Numbered from the stretch's first letter, positions 1 to 11,076 are shown. The stretch: DNA of 64,000 nt from Pseudomonas sp. UMAB-08 (GCF_900095225.1 NZ_LT607435.1:1-64000), one strand, 5' to 3'. The notes: generated by a model from the sequence alone, not told the origin. Translations and numbers: made by a program.

Positions 1-101
1 TTTCGATCCACAAGATCAAAACCTCTTCCTCGCCGCTTACCCCGGATAACTCTTTGATTTACAAGGAGTTTTCCGTTTCATCTGCTCCGGAAGAGGTGCG
101 A

Positions 102-129
102 ATTATAGGCTCGAAAAAACTTACGTCAA
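102..129 (-). promoter_or_regulatory. Near-consensus sigma-70 promoter reading out of the left edge
   Basis: On the minus strand TTGACG (124-129) and TATAAT (102-107) are separated by 16 bases, followed by a TCGC discriminator. It starts 15 bases past the tyrS stop and fires toward base 1. In P. aeruginosa PAO1 a 16S rRNA gene follows this tyrosyl-tRNA synthetase gene, so this is most likely an rRNA operon promoter whose structural genes lie outside the window. The boxes are seen directly; the rRNA link is inference from gene order. Confidence 0.7.
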
Positions 130-143
130 GGGTTAAATCAGAC

Positions 144-1343
144 CTATTCCAAATTAAGCGTAATTCGCCCAAAAGCCTTCTTACCGGCCTGGCAAACATG
201 GGTCGCGCCGACCTTGAACACGAATGCGCGATCCACAACCTCACCATCTATACGCACGCCACCGGATGCCAGAAGATCCCGAGCAACCGCGGAGTTCTTG
301 ACCAAGCCTGCTTTATTAAGGACAGCCGCGATTGGCATGTCTTCCGTGGCCGCGAGACTGATCTCTGGCAAGTCATCAGGCAGGTCGCCGTCTTTCATGC
401 GGTTGCCCGCCGAACGATGCGCAGTCGCAGCCGCCTCTTTGCCATGGAATCGGGCAACGATCTCTTCAGCCAGCTTGATTTTGATATCACGCGGATTCGC
501 GCCCGCCGCGACATCGGCCTTGAAGCCATTGATCTCCTCCATAGAGAGGAAGCTCAGCAACTCGAAGTAGCGCCACATCAAGGCATCAGGGATTGAAACC
601 AGCTTGCTGTACATAATGCCCGGTGCTTCCTGAATCCCTACATAGTTACCCAGGGACTTGGACATCTTCTTCACGCCATCCAGACCTTCCAATAAAGGCA
701 TGGTGAGAATGCACTGAGCTTCTTGCCCATAGGCGCGCTGCAATTCGCGCCCCATCAGCAGGTTGAACTTCTGATCGGTACCGCCCAGCTCGACATCGGC
801 ACGCAGCGCGACAGAATCGTAGCCCTGCACCAATGGATACATGAACTCATGGATGGCGATCGGCTGATTGGTCGAGTAGCGCTTATGGAAGTCATCGCGC
901 TCAAGCATCCGCGCCACGGTGTACTGTGAAGACAGGCGAATGAAGTCAGCCGAACTCATTTGATCCATCCAGGTGGAGTTGAACGCCACCTCGGTCTTTG
1001 CCGGATCAAGAATCTTGAAAACCTGGGTTTTATAGGTCTCTGCGTTAGCCAGAACCTGTTCGCGCGTCAGCGGAGGCCGCGTCGCACTTTTGCCACTAGG
1101 ATCGCCAATCATGCCGGTGAAGTCGCCAATCAGGAAAATGACCTGATGGCCCAACTCCTGGAACTGACGCAGCTTATTAATAAGCACGGTATGACCCAAA
1201 TGCAGATCCGGGGCCGTAGGGTCAAACCCGGCCTTGATACGCAATGGCTGACCACGCTTAAGCTTTTCGACCAGTTCGGACTCGACCAGGAGTTCATCCG
1301 CACCGCGCTTGATCAGCGCTAGCTGCTCTTCAACCGACTTCAT
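144..1343 (-). CDS. tyrS: Tyrosyl-tRNA synthetase (TyrZ/TyrS type)
   Basis: Class I aminoacyl-tRNA synthetase that charges tRNA-Tyr with tyrosine in the cytoplasm. The 399-residue product has the HIGH-type motif HLGHT at residues 48-52, the KMSKS signature in the middle of the protein and a C-terminal S4 RNA-binding domain. I start it at the internal ATG at 1343 (MKSVEEQL), with GGGG a few bases upstream, because the in-frame codon at 1364 lacks a Shine-Dalgarno sequence. Length and position next to mepM and anmK match the P. aeruginosa gene called tyrZ, which precedes an rRNA operon. It is divergent from mepM across a 210-base gap. Confidence 0.95.
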   Translation of the reverse strand: MKSVEEQLALIKRGADELLVESELVEKLKRGQPLRIKAGFDPTAPDLHLGHTVLINKLRQFQELGHQVIFLIGDFTGMIGDPSGKSATRPPLTREQVLANAETYKTQVFKILDPAKTEVAFNSTWMDQMSSADFIRLSSQYTVARMLERDDFHKRYSTNQPIAIHEFMYPLVQGYDSVALRADVELGGTDQKFNLLMGRELQRAYGQEAQCILTMPLLEGLDGVKKMSKSLGNYVGIQEAPGIMYSKLVSIPDALMWRYFELLSFLSMEEINGFKADVAAGANPRDIKIKLAEEIVARFHGKEAAATAHRSAGNRMKDGDLPDDLPEISLAATEDMPIAAVLNKAGLVKNSAVARDLLASGGVRIDGEVVDRAFVFKVGATHVCQAGKKAFGRITLNLE

Positions 1344-1456
1344 AACAGCCCCGTAATGGCTCATCTAAATGGGACCCAACCATACAAGATCAGGGCCCAA
1401 TTACAAGTTTTTGCCCAGCACCCTCCGCCGAATCACAGACTGATGCGTTCGTAGGG

Positions 1457-1485
1457 TTGCTTCGAGCATGATTTGGTTATATTTT
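1457..1485 (+). promoter_or_regulatory. Candidate promoter for the mepM-anmK unit
   Basis: TTGCTT (1457-1462), a 17-base spacer and TATTTT (1480-1485) lie in an AT-rich stretch about 70 bases before the mepM start. Only half of each box matches consensus. The rest of the 1344-1553 gap shows no other clear element. Confidence 0.3.
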
Positions 1486-1553
1486 ATACAGTTATTTATT
1501 CATCATCATGTCATTCATCTTTTCCAATTCATCTCTTCAAAGTCAGATTACCT

Positions 1554-2984
1554 ATGATCAACACACCGCCCAAGGCGCCTCCGCTTTATCCGAAGAGCCA
1601 CCTGCTCGCTGCCAGCGGCATCGCCGCCTTGCTGAGCCTGGCGCTTCTGGTCTTCCCGTCCAGCGACGTTGAAGCCAAAAAAACCACTCTGAACCTTGAT
1701 CTGGAAACACCTGCCGATCAACTGACACAAGAACAAGACGCTCAAGAACAGATTCAGGCCACACCCGACGTCACTGCATCGCCATTCGCGCAGATCGAAA
1801 ATGGCGCTGATGACACTCAGGAAACGGCCACCGCAGAACCTGTGAAGGTAGAGCCTGCCCCCACAGTTGTTGCCAAGAATCCGAATCACAAAGAAGTTGT
1901 CGTCTCCAGGGGTGACACCTTGTCGACCCTGTTCGAGAAAGTAGGTCTTCCTGCTTCCGCCGTGCACGAAGTACTGGCCAGCGACAAGCAAGCCAGGCAA
2001 TTCAGCCAACTGAAGCACGGCCAGATTCTGCAGTTCGAGCTCTCCCCGCAAGGTCAGCTCAAACAACTGCACAGCAAGGTCAGCGACCTGGAAAGCATCA
2101 GCCTGTCCAAGTCCGACAAAGGCTATGCATTCAGCCGGGAAATCACCAAGCCGAGCATCCGCACAGCCTATGTTCACGGGGTTATCAACAGCTCGCTTTC
2201 CCAGTCGGCTCAACGTGCAGGTCTGTCCCACAGCATGACCATGGACATGGCCAGTGTTTTTGGCTACGACATCGACTTCGCTCAGGATATTCGCCAAGGC
2301 GACGAGTTCGATGTGATCTACGAGCAGAAAGTCATCAATGGCAAAACCGTCAGCACCGGCAACATCCTGTCAGCGCGTTTTACCAACCGCGGCAAAACGT
2401 ACACCGCCGTTCGCTACACCAACAAGCAAGGTAACAGCAGCTACTACACCGCTGACGGCAACAGCATGCGCAAGGCTTTCATCCGCACCCCGGTAGACTT
2501 CGCCCGCATCAGCTCGATGTTCTCCATGGGCCGCAAACACCCGATTCTGAATAAGATCCGTGCCCACAAAGGCGTCGACTACGCAGCGCCTCGCGGCACA
2601 CCGATCAAAGCAACAGGCGATGGCCAGGTTCTGTTGGCGGGTCGCCGTGGCGGCTACGGCAATACCGTAGTCATCAAGCATGGCAACACCTACCAGACCC
2701 TGTACGGGCATATGCAGGGTTTTGCCAAAGGTATACAAACCGGCAGCAATGTAAGACAGGGCCAGGTCATCGGCTATATTGGTACGACCGGGCTGTCGAC
2801 CGGCCCGCACTTGCACTATGAGTTCCAGGTCAATGGCGTCCATGTCGACCCACTGGGCCAGAAATTGCCAATGGCCGACCCAATCGCCAAAGCTGAAAAG
2901 CAACGTTTCATGCAACAGAGCCAGCCGCTAATGGCCCGCATGGACCAAGAGAAATCCACCCTGCTCGCTTCGAACAAGCGCTAA
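1554..2984 (+). CDS. mepM: M23 family murein DD-endopeptidase (MepM-like)
   Basis: Predicted zinc endopeptidase that cuts peptidoglycan cross-links in the periplasm. From the ATG at 1554 the protein has 476 residues. An N-terminal hydrophobic segment (about residues 13-30, signal anchor) is followed by an acidic linker, a LysM/OapA-like region (about 115-175), a MepM-type domain and a C-terminal M23 domain. The zinc ligands are visible as HxxxD (His338, Asp342) and HLH (His419, His421). The longer frame back to 1473 starts inside the AT-rich promoter region and is rejected. Only three bases separate its stop from anmK, so hydrolase and recycling kinase are probably co-transcribed. Confidence 0.85.
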   Translation: MINTPPKAPPLYPKSHLLAASGIAALLSLALLVFPSSDVEAKKTTLNLDLETPADQLTQEQDAQEQIQATPDVTASPFAQIENGADDTQETATAEPVKVEPAPTVVAKNPNHKEVVVSRGDTLSTLFEKVGLPASAVHEVLASDKQARQFSQLKHGQILQFELSPQGQLKQLHSKVSDLESISLSKSDKGYAFSREITKPSIRTAYVHGVINSSLSQSAQRAGLSHSMTMDMASVFGYDIDFAQDIRQGDEFDVIYEQKVINGKTVSTGNILSARFTNRGKTYTAVRYTNKQGNSSYYTADGNSMRKAFIRTPVDFARISSMFSMGRKHPILNKIRAHKGVDYAAPRGTPIKATGDGQVLLAGRRGGYGNTVVIKHGNTYQTLYGHMQGFAKGIQTGSNVRQGQVIGYIGTTGLSTGPHLHYEFQVNGVHVDPLGQKLPMADPIAKAEKQRFMQQSQPLMARMDQEKSTLLASNKR

Positions 2985-4091
<1,107 letters not shown>

Positions 4092-4103
4092 CGCACACAG
4101 CAA

Positions 4104-4127
4104 AACGCCGCACATAAGCGCGGCGTT
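4104..4127 (+). terminator. Stem-loop after anmK
   Basis: AACGCCGC (4104-4111) pairs with GCGGCGTT (4120-4127) across an 8-base loop. There are only two T after the stem, so it is a weak intrinsic terminator. It lies between convergent anmK and erpA and could serve both. Confidence 0.55.
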
Positions 4128-4146
4128 CTCTGACCAGCAAGCCAAA

Positions 4147-4497
4147 TCAGACCGAGAATGACGAGCCGCAGCCACACGTGGTGGACGCATTCGGGTTTTT
4201 GATCACAAAGCGCGACCCTTCCAGCCCTTCCTGATAATCCACTTCTGCGCCTGCCAGGTACTGGAAGCTCATCGGGTCGACCACCAGGCTGACACCCTCA
4301 CGCTCGACGATGGTGTCGTCATCCGCCACGTCTTCATCGAAAGTGAAGCCGTACTGAAAACCTGAACAGCCGCCACCTGTCACGAATACGCGCAGTTTCA
4401 GGCGATCATTGCCCTCTTCATCGACCAGGGTCTTCACCTTGTGCGCTGCACCGTGAGTGAATACCAATGCCGTAGGGGTGAAGGTTTCGACGCTCAT
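4147..4497 (-). CDS. erpA: Iron-sulfur cluster insertion protein ErpA
   Basis: A-type carrier that delivers Fe-S clusters to apoproteins such as those of isoprenoid synthesis. The 116-residue product has the three conserved cysteines of the family at 44 ([10 protein letters not shown]) and at 108 and 110 (CGCG near the C-terminus). GGGAG precedes the ATG at 4497. It is a single gene between convergent anmK and argC. Family and location both match the Pseudomonas erpA. Confidence 0.93.
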   Translation of the reverse strand: MSVETFTPTALVFTHGAAHKVKTLVDEEGNDRLKLRVFVTGGGCSGFQYGFTFDEDVADDDTIVEREGVSLVVDPMSFQYLAGAEVDYQEGLEGSRFVIKNPNASTTCGCGSSFSV

Positions 4498-4578
4498 GCT
4501 GAATATCTCCCGGCGCTATGCCGTCATAATGCGTAATGACCGGCATTATCCGCTTGACCTAGTAAATTGGTCAACTAA

Positions 4579-5613
4579 TCACGGCAGCATGCCGGCATGG
4601 GAAAGACCCAAACGCTCGTCCAGACCGAACAGAATGTTCATATTCTGTACCGCTTGGCCTGATGCGCCCTTGACCAGATTGTCGATGACCGACAACACCA
4701 CCACCAGATCACCACCTTGCGGACGGTGCACGGCAATTCGACAAACGTTGGCGCCACGTACGCTACGTGTTTCAGGATGGCTACCGGCCGGCATCACATC
4801 GACGAACGGCTCATTGGCATAGCGCTTTTCAAAAAGCGCCTGCAAATCCACCGACTTATCCGTCACCGTGGCGTAGAGCGTCGAGTGAATGCCCCGAATC
4901 ATCGGTGTCAGGTGTGGAACGAAGGTCAAGCCGACATCCCCACCCGAGGCACGCCGCAGACCCTGCCTGATTTCAGGCAGGTGACGATGGCCTTTGACGG
5001 CGTACGCCTTAAAGCTTTCGCTGGTTTCAGAGTACAACGAGCCAACGCTGGCACCGCGCCCTGCACCGCTGACGCCTGACTTACAGTCGGCGATCAACCG
5101 GGAGGCATCAGCCAAGCCAGCTTCGAGCAACGGCAAAAAGCCCAGCTGTGTCGCGGTAGGGTAGCAACCGGGCACGGCAATCAGGCGCGCTTGCTTGATT
5201 TGCTCGCGATTGACTTCAGGCAAGCCGTAGACCGCCTCCTTAAGCAATTCAGGCGCGCCATGCGGCTGGCCGTACCATTTGGCCCACTCGTCTGCGTCTT
5301 CCAGGCGGAAATCTGCCGACAAGTCGATGACCTTGGTCCCGGCGTTCAACAGTTCGCCTGCCAACGCATGAGCAACACCGTGCGGGGTGGCAAAGAACAC
5401 CACATCACAGGCACCCAGTGCTGCGATGTCTGGCACGCTGAAAGCCAGGCCATCGTAATGGCCTCGCAGGTTAGGGTACATGTCGGCCACGGCCAGCCCT
5501 GCCTCGGAGCGAGAAGTGATGACCACCACCTCAGCTTGCGGATGCTGTGCCAACAGACGTAGCAGCTCGACCCCGGTGTAACCCGTGCCGCCGACGATAC
5601 CGACCTTGACCAT
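4579..5613 (-). CDS. argC: N-acetyl-gamma-glutamyl-phosphate reductase
   Basis: NADPH-dependent reductase of arginine synthesis that turns N-acetylglutamyl phosphate into the semialdehyde. The 344-residue protein opens with the Rossmann motif [10 protein letters not shown] (residues 5-14) and has the catalytic cysteine in VPGCYPTA (Cys150). Length is usual for the bacterial type 1 enzyme. It is divergent from hemJ, with a 136-base gap that must hold both promoters. I see no clear ARG box. Confidence 0.95.
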   Translation of the reverse strand: MVKVGIVGGTGYTGVELLRLLAQHPQAEVVVITSRSEAGLAVADMYPNLRGHYDGLAFSVPDIAALGACDVVFFATPHGVAHALAGELLNAGTKVIDLSADFRLEDADEWAKWYGQPHGAPELLKEAVYGLPEVNREQIKQARLIAVPGCYPTATQLGFLPLLEAGLADASRLIADCKSGVSGAGRGASVGSLYSETSESFKAYAVKGHRHLPEIRQGLRRASGGDVGLTFVPHLTPMIRGIHSTLYATVTDKSVDLQALFEKRYANEPFVDVMPAGSHPETRSVRGANVCRIAVHRPQGGDLVVVLSVIDNLVKGASGQAVQNMNILFGLDERLGLSHAGMLP

Positions 5614-5749
5614 AAACCTGCCCCTTCAACGAACCTAGTGGAAAACCATTGATAATATGGGCGTACGGCCTGAGGAACAACCGCGAACGTGACGTATGGC
5701 CGTTCATACCACTACTATTTGGCCACCGTGAACTTGGGAATAACCAAAA

Positions 5750-6178
5750 ATGCTTTTTCTATGGCTCAAAGCCCTCCACATCGTCTCGATGGTCTGCTGG
5801 TTTGCAGGTCTGTTTTATCTGCCGAGATTGTTCGTTTATCACTCAATGAGCGAGGACGCCGCGAGCAGGGAACGGTTCTGCATCATGGAGCGCAAACTGT
5901 ACCGGGGCATCATGGGTCCCGCGATGATTGCCACACTGGCATTCGGCATCTGGCTGATCAGCCTCAACCCCAGTGGTTATTTCAGCCAGGCCTGGATGCA
6001 CGCCAAGCTGACGTTGGTGGTTCTGCTGATCGGTTATCACCATGTCTGCGGCGCGCAAGTCAAACGCTTCGCGCGTGGCGAGAAGGGTCGCAGCCACGTC
6101 TACTATCGCTGGTTCAATGAAATCCCTGTATTGATCTTGCTGGCTATCGTCATTTTGGTTGTGGTCAAACCTTTCTAA
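5750..6178 (+). CDS. hemJ: Protoporphyrinogen IX oxidase HemJ
   Basis: Small inner-membrane protein of 142 residues with four predicted membrane helices, the HemJ/UPF0093 type. HemJ oxidises protoporphyrinogen IX to protoporphyrin IX in haem synthesis in bacteria that lack HemY or HemG. Conserved histidines are visible in the first helix (KALHIVSM) and in the GYHH motif. GGGAA stands about 9 bases before the ATG. It is followed at a short distance by the nitronate monooxygenase-like gene, possibly in one transcript. Confidence 0.85.
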   Translation: MLFLWLKALHIVSMVCWFAGLFYLPRLFVYHSMSEDAASRERFCIMERKLYRGIMGPAMIATLAFGIWLISLNPSGYFSQAWMHAKLTLVVLLIGYHHVCGAQVKRFARGEKGRSHVYYRWFNEIPVLILLAIVILVVVKPF

Positions 6179-6207
6179 TCAATAGCTGAATGCGTGGAGT
6201 AACGCTC

Positions 6208-7176
6208 ATGTCACTGCCAGCCTTGCTTGAACAGTCCCTGCGTCTGCCCGTCGTGGCCGCACCGATGTTTCTGATCTCCAATCCGCAATTGGTGCTGGCG
6301 TGCTGCCGCAACGGGGTGGTCGGGAGTTTTCCGGCGCTTAACCAGCGCGAAAGCAGTGGGTTCAAAGCCTGGCTAGAGGAAATCGAAGCCGGGCTGGCAA
6401 CGCTTGTGAATCCGGCGCCCTACGCAGTCAACCTGATCGTGCACAACAGCAACCCGCGTTTGCAGGCCGACCTGGCTATCTGCATCGAGCATAAAGTACC
6501 CATCGTGATCACCAGCCTCGGCGCGGTTAAAGAGCTGGTCGACGCGGTGCATGGTTACGGTGGTTTGGTGTTTCATGACGTGACCACTCGCCGCCATGCG
6601 GAAAAAGCAGCAGAAGCCGGCGTAGACGGTCTGATCGCTGTCGCGGCCGGCGCCGGGGGACATGCCGGCACCTGGAGTCCTTTTTCGCTCATTGCCGAGA
6701 TCCGTCAGTTCTTCGATAAAACCTTGTTGCTGGCGGGCTGTTTAAACCACGGCCACGAGATTCTTGCCGCGCAATTGCTTGGCGCGGATCTGGCCTACTT
6801 CGGTACACGCTTTATCGCGACCCGTGAGAGCCATGCGCCGGACGCTTACAAAGAGATGCTGCTGACCTCCAAAGCCGCCGATATCGTCCATACCGCTGCG
6901 GTCTCCGGCGTACCTGCCAGCTTCATGCGTAAAAGTCTGGAGAATGCAGGTTTTGACCTCGCGGCGCTGCAAGGCAAGGGCGAAGTCGACTTCGGTTCGA
7001 AGCTCAAACCCATCAGCGATGAAGCAAAAGCCTGGAAAACCGTATGGTCCGCGGGGCAAGGCGTTGGTGATATTAACGATCTGCCCAGCGTCGACGAACT
7101 GATTGCCCGCATGGATGCTGAATACCGTCAGGCGCAAACACGCTCAGCAGACCTGGCCAGACACTGGCCGCGCTGA
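6208..7176 (+). CDS. Nitronate monooxygenase-like flavoprotein
   Basis: TIM-barrel FMN enzyme of the NPD (2-nitropropane dioxygenase) family, which oxidises alkyl nitronates such as propionate-3-nitronate. The sequence shows PVVAAPMF near the N-terminus, a catalytic-type histidine in VFHDVTTRRHA and the FMN phosphate segments AGAGGHAG and the later GADLAYFGTRF. I choose the ATG at 6208 (322 residues) because GGAGT lies 7 bases upstream; the ATG at 6190 has no ribosome-binding site. Other NPD proteins act on different substrates, so the family is sure and the substrate is not. Confidence 0.8.
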   Translation: MSLPALLEQSLRLPVVAAPMFLISNPQLVLACCRNGVVGSFPALNQRESSGFKAWLEEIEAGLATLVNPAPYAVNLIVHNSNPRLQADLAICIEHKVPIVITSLGAVKELVDAVHGYGGLVFHDVTTRRHAEKAAEAGVDGLIAVAAGAGGHAGTWSPFSLIAEIRQFFDKTLLLAGCLNHGHEILAAQLLGADLAYFGTRFIATRESHAPDAYKEMLLTSKAADIVHTAAVSGVPASFMRKSLENAGFDLAALQGKGEVDFGSKLKPISDEAKAWKTVWSAGQGVGDINDLPSVDELIARMDAEYRQAQTRSADLARHWPR

Positions 7177-7263
7177 TCGCTCGCCCGCAGCCGCTTTTTC
7201 GGCTGGCGTCAGGCTCAGATGCGTTAGCAATAACTCTGTTTTACCCAGACAAGGAAGCCAAGC

Positions 7264-8160
7264 ATGGCCGAAACCCACTTCAAGATTGTCTTCGAAGGGC
7301 AACTGCGCACTGGCGTCGACATCGAGACCGCCAAACTGAATATGGCTGGCCTGTTCAAACGCGAACTATCAGCCGTCGAAAAGCTGTTCAGCGGCCAGCC
7401 CGTTGCGCTCAAGCGCGGGCTGTCGCAAGAGCAAGCCCTGCACTACCTGAGCGCATTGAATGATGCAGGCCTCGAAGCACGGATTGAGCCGGACCCCACC
7501 ATCAGTTTGAGCCTGGAAGAGATCGACGAGCCCACCCCGTATAGAGCGCCTGAAGAACCGCAGCACGAAGCATCGCCTTATGCTCCGCCACGGGCTCAGG
7601 TGGGTGCAACATGGCCAGAGTTTGGCGAACTCAAGGTGTTCACCGTTCAAGGCCGGATCGGTCGTTTACGCTATCTGGCCTGGACCCTGGTACTCATGGT
7701 CGCCATTATTGCCGTTACCGGCGTATGCGCAGCGATCCTGACGAGCTCACTGGTAGGCGGTGGATTGCTTATTGCCATCGCAGCGATCGGCTTTTTTATC
7801 GTCAGTGTGCAGATCGGTGTGCAGCGGCTGCATGATGTCGGCTGGTCCGGCTGGCTGTTGCTGATCAATCTCGTGCCATTCGTGGGCAGCCTGTTTCCGA
7901 TCCTGATGATGGTCATCCCAGGCAACACCGGCGCCAACCAGTACGGAGCGCCGCAACCACCCAACACCACGGCGGTAAAAGTCCTCGCCTCTTTGTGGCT
8001 GGCAATTATCGCCATCCTGATGGTCGGCGCATTCGTCGGCGGCATTTCCACGTTCGAGAGCGAAGTGCAATCCACCGCGAGCGAGTACGAAAATATCCTG
8101 CCTTACGACGATGATAACGATAGCGACACCGCGCAACCCGCCAACAGCCAGCGTCTGTAG
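7264..8160 (+). CDS. DUF805 family inner-membrane protein
   Basis: 298-residue protein of unknown role. The first ~80 residues form a soluble domain seen at the N-terminus of several Pseudomonas DUF805 proteins. A Pro-rich linker (EEPQHEASPYAPP) follows, then the DUF805 domain from about residue 125 with the typical GRIGRLRYLAW entry, four hydrophobic helices and the QRLHDVGWSGW motif. The tail is acidic and rich in Asp and Ser. AAGGAAG precedes the start. It sits between the flavoprotein and an SDR on the same strand with gaps of under 90 bases. Confidence 0.8.
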   Translation: MAETHFKIVFEGQLRTGVDIETAKLNMAGLFKRELSAVEKLFSGQPVALKRGLSQEQALHYLSALNDAGLEARIEPDPTISLSLEEIDEPTPYRAPEEPQHEASPYAPPRAQVGATWPEFGELKVFTVQGRIGRLRYLAWTLVLMVAIIAVTGVCAAILTSSLVGGGLLIAIAAIGFFIVSVQIGVQRLHDVGWSGWLLLINLVPFVGSLFPILMMVIPGNTGANQYGAPQPPNTTAVKVLASLWLAIIAILMVGAFVGGISTFESEVQSTASEYENILPYDDDNDSDTAQPANSQRL

Positions 8161-8238
8161 ACTATAAAGATGAATAACGCGCCCGCTTGAGCCCGACGCA
8201 CACTGCCGTGGCTCGCGGTCGCTGCCTGGAGAATATGC

Positions 8239-9027
8239 ATGACCCGTTACGCCCTGATCACTGGCGCCTCCAGCGGCATCGGCCTGGCCATGGCCGAAGC
8301 CTTGGCGCGCCGTGGTCGCAGCCTGATTCTGGTGGCCCGTCAACGGGACCTGCTGGAAAGCATTGCCATTGAGTTGAACCAGCGTTTTGGTGTCGAGGTC
8401 CTGTTTCGAGGCTGCGACCTGGGGGAGCCACTGCGTCTTTCCGGTTTCTTGCTGGAACTCGAAGAAGGCGAACGACAGATCGATTTGCTGGTGAACTGCG
8501 CAGGCATCGGTACCTGCGGACCGTTTTTGGCTCAGGATTGGGGCCAGGAACAGGACTTGATCGAGCTGAACATACTGGCGCTCACCCGCCTGTGTCATGC
8601 CCTCGGCAATACCATGGCGGTCCAGGGTGGCGGGCAGATACTCAATGTCGCCTCGGTAGCAGCCTTTAAACCCGGCCCCTGGATGAGCAGCTATCACGCC
8701 AGCAAGGCCTATGTGCTGCACTTTTCCGAAGGGTTACGTGAAGAACTGAAAAAAACCGGTGTGAAAATTTCAGTCCTGTGTCCTGGCCCGACCCGCACCG
8801 AGTTTTTCCGCAATGCGCATTTGGAAGTCGGCAAGCTGGAACGCAGCAAAAGGATGATGAGCCCCGAAGAAGTCGCGCTTCATACGGTGCGGGCACTGGC
8901 GAAAAATCGCGCAGTGATCATTCCCGGTTGGCGTAATAAGCTGTTGGCGTTTACCCCCCGTCTGGGCCCGCGCTGGCTGACCCGGAAAATATCCGGCGCG
9001 ATCAACAAGACGTACTGCCCGCGCTAA
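8239..9027 (+). CDS. Short-chain dehydrogenase/reductase
   Basis: 262-residue classical SDR. The cofactor motif TGASSGIG is at residues 8-15, the NAG motif lies in LLVNCAGIG, and the catalytic Ser with YxxxK is seen in SSYHASK. The Arg after the second strand (VARQRD) suggests NADP(H). SDRs act on many alcohols and ketones and nothing here fixes the substrate. GGAG lies 7 bases before the ATG at 8239. Confidence 0.85.
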   Translation: MTRYALITGASSGIGLAMAEALARRGRSLILVARQRDLLESIAIELNQRFGVEVLFRGCDLGEPLRLSGFLLELEEGERQIDLLVNCAGIGTCGPFLAQDWGQEQDLIELNILALTRLCHALGNTMAVQGGGQILNVASVAAFKPGPWMSSYHASKAYVLHFSEGLREELKKTGVKISVLCPGPTRTEFFRNAHLEVGKLERSKRMMSPEEVALHTVRALAKNRAVIIPGWRNKLLAFTPRLGPRWLTRKISGAINKTYCPR

Positions 9028-9090
9028 AGAGCTGGGCGTGATCCCTGCCCCTCAGTACACTCAAGCACTTATCAAAACGGAGAAATGGTT

Positions 9091-9429
9091 GTGGAGACTC
9101 TGTTCACCAAGATCATCAATAGAGAGATACCAGCAAAAATCATCTACGAAGATGACCAGGTGCTGGCCTTTCACGATATTGCCCCGCAAGCGCCGGTGCA
9201 TTTTCTGGTCATTCCGAAAAAAGCGATCCGCACGCTTAACGACGTGACCGAAGATGACAAAGGGCTGCTCGGTCATGTCCTGTTCACTGCGCAACGTCTG
9301 GCCAAAGAACTGGGCTGCGACGACGGCTTCCGGGTAGTCATGAACTGTAATGAGCTGGGCGGGCAGACCGTCTATCACATTCACATGCACGTACTGGGTC
9401 AGCGCCAGATGCATTGGCCGCCGGGCTGA
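9091..9429 (+). CDS. hinT: HIT family nucleotide hydrolase (HinT-like)
   Basis: Histidine-triad protein, probably a purine nucleoside phosphoramidase. The signature HIHMHV lies near the C-terminus, and the N-terminal TLFTKIINREIPA is typical of bacterial HinT. I prefer the GTG at 9091 (112 residues): GGAG at 9079-9082 is 8 bases from it but only 2 bases from the in-frame ATG at 9085. It lies between the SDR and coq7 on the same strand, in an order I know from other Pseudomonas. Confidence 0.87.
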   Translation: METLFTKIINREIPAKIIYEDDQVLAFHDIAPQAPVHFLVIPKKAIRTLNDVTEDDKGLLGHVLFTAQRLAKELGCDDGFRVVMNCNELGGQTVYHIHMHVLGQRQMHWPPG

Positions 9430-9553
9430 TTCACCGTTTAAACGACTTACCCCCGCCGAGACAGCCTGTGCAGACCCGGCGGGCTGATCCAGCTCAAGCC
9501 GCGCCCGACTGATTCGGGTAAACTGGCCGCCGTGGATTTATCCGGAGGTGCCC

Positions 9554-10201
9554 ATGGCTACCGAACGTCACTACTCCCCTGTTGACCGTCTCTTATTGCA
9601 AGCCGATGCTGCGATGCGCACGCTGCTGCCTTTCAGCGTGCAACCGTATCGACCATCACCCGCCATTGTTCAGTCCGAAACCAAGATGAGCGACGTCGAT
9701 ACCCGACACGTTGCAGGCCTGATGCGCATCAACCATACCGGCGAGGTCTGCGCGCAAGCGCTGTACCAGGGCCAGGCGCTGACCGCCAAGTTACCGAAAG
9801 TGCGGGCAGCCATGGAACACGCGGCCGAAGAAGAGATTGACCATCTGGTCTGGTGCGAACAACGCATCCACCAATTGGGCAGTCACACCAGCGTGCTCAA
9901 CCCACTGTTCTATGGCATTTCCTTCGGGATCGGTGCCGCCGCTGGCATGATCAGCGACCGGGTCAGCCTGGGGTTCGTCGCCGCGACCGAAGATCAGGTC
10001 TGCAAGCACCTGAACGATCATTTGCAGCAGTTGCCTGCCGAAGACGAAAAGTCCCGGGCCATTCTCGAGCAGATGCGCATTGATGAAGAACGCCACGCCG
10101 AAAGCGCGCTGGATGCCGGTGGATTTCGTTTTCCGGCGCCGATCAAATTCGGTATGAGCTTGCTGGCCAAGGTCATGACCAAAAGTACGTATCGGATATA
10201 A
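9554..10201 (+). CDS. coq7: 2-nonaprenyl-3-methyl-6-methoxy-1,4-benzoquinol hydroxylase (Coq7)
   Basis: Di-iron hydroxylase that adds the last ring oxygen in ubiquinone synthesis, in place of UbiF. The 215-residue protein has the carboxylate-bridged di-iron ligands in the repeated helices [22 protein letters not shown] and [14 protein letters not shown] at 9544-9548 fits the ATG at 9554. It is monocistronic, followed by a strong terminator shared with convergent speD. Confidence 0.93.
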   Translation: MATERHYSPVDRLLLQADAAMRTLLPFSVQPYRPSPAIVQSETKMSDVDTRHVAGLMRINHTGEVCAQALYQGQALTAKLPKVRAAMEHAAEEEIDHLVWCEQRIHQLGSHTSVLNPLFYGISFGIGAAAGMISDRVSLGFVAATEDQVCKHLNDHLQQLPAEDEKSRAILEQMRIDEERHAESALDAGGFRFPAPIKFGMSLLAKVMTKSTYRI

Positions 10202-10226
10202 ACACCGCGCCATGACGGCAGACACA

Positions 10227-10254
10227 AGAAAGGCGCCTCGATGGGCGCCTTTCT
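10227..10254. terminator. Bidirectional intrinsic terminator between coq7 and speD
   Basis: AGAAAGGCGCC (10227-10237) pairs perfectly with GGCGCCTTTCT (10244-10254) around a 6-base loop. T-rich sequence follows on the plus strand, and the flanking A-rich arm supplies a U-run on the minus strand. Confidence 0.85.
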
Positions 10255-10281
10255 TCTTTGTACTGACGAATCCGGACAATC

Positions 10282-11076
10282 TTAAACGTTGACGTTGCGT
10301 CCGTAGAAGATTTCCAGCATTTCGTGCTTCACGCGCTCGGTAACCTGATCACGCTGTTCGGTCGACAAGTTGCTGGTCGCATCACCGAACAGGTAGTCAT
10401 CCAGTTCGAAGTTCTTGAGCAGCATCTTGGTGTGGAACAGGTTCTCCTGGTAAACGTTCACGTCGGTCATCTGGTAACCGGCGCGCGTGTCCACAGAGAG
10501 GTAATTCTGGATCGAGTTTATCTCGTGATCGATGAAGTGTTTTTTACCTTCAACGTCACGGGTGAAGCCACGCACACGATAGTCGACGGTGACGATGTCG
10601 GAATCGAACTGGTGGATCAGGTAGTTGAGCGCCTTGAGCGGTGAAATCACCCCACAGGTCGACACGTCAATGTCCACACGGAATGTCGCGATGCCATCGA
10701 CCGGGTGAATTTCCGGGTAGGTGTGCACCGTGATATGGCTCTTGTCGAGATGCGCCAGGATGGTCTCTGGCAGCGGTCCCGGGGACTCTTCGATCTGGCT
10801 GTCGGTAGGCGTCACCGGCTGCTCGGAGATCAGAATGGTCACGCTAGCACCTTGCGGGTCGTAATCCTGACGGGCGATGTTCAGGATGTTGGCGCCAATG
10901 ATATCGACAACCTCGGTGAGGATCTGCGTCAGGCGTTCGGCGTCGTACTCGTGATTGATGTACTCGACGTAAGCTTGCTGGTCCTGCGGAGTTTCCGCAT
11001 AGCAGATGTCATAGATGTTGAAGCTCAAGGTCTTTGTCAGGTTATTGAACCCGTGGAGCTTGAGTTTGCTTTTCAC
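10282..11076 (-). CDS. speD: S-adenosylmethionine decarboxylase proenzyme
   Basis: Makes decarboxylated AdoMet, the aminopropyl donor for spermidine. It is the E. coli-type class 1 enzyme. The pyruvoyl group forms by self-cleavage at Ser113 in the [11 protein letters not shown] motif. I place the start at the GTG at 11076, giving 264 residues, the usual length; upstream in-frame codons to 11121 read into a structured leader. GAGAG lies upstream of the GTG. It has a long 5' leader with two hairpins, described separately. Confidence 0.94.
   Translation of the reverse strand: MKSKLKLHGFNNLTKTLSFNIYDICYAETPQDQQAYVEYINHEYDAERLTQILTEVVDIIGANILNIARQDYDPQGASVTILISEQPVTPTDSQIEESPGPLPETILAHLDKSHITVHTYPEIHPVDGIATFRVDIDVSTCGVISPLKALNYLIHQFDSDIVTVDYRVRGFTRDVEGKKHFIDHEINSIQNYLSVDTRAGYQMTDVNVYQENLFHTKMLLKNFELDDYLFGDATSNLSTEQRDQVTERVKHEMLEIFYGRNVNV

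Noticed and set aside
9452-9483. Intrinsic terminator after hinT
   Set aside because: CCCGCCG and CGGCGGG can pair, but the 18-base loop and lack of a T-run make termination doubtful.
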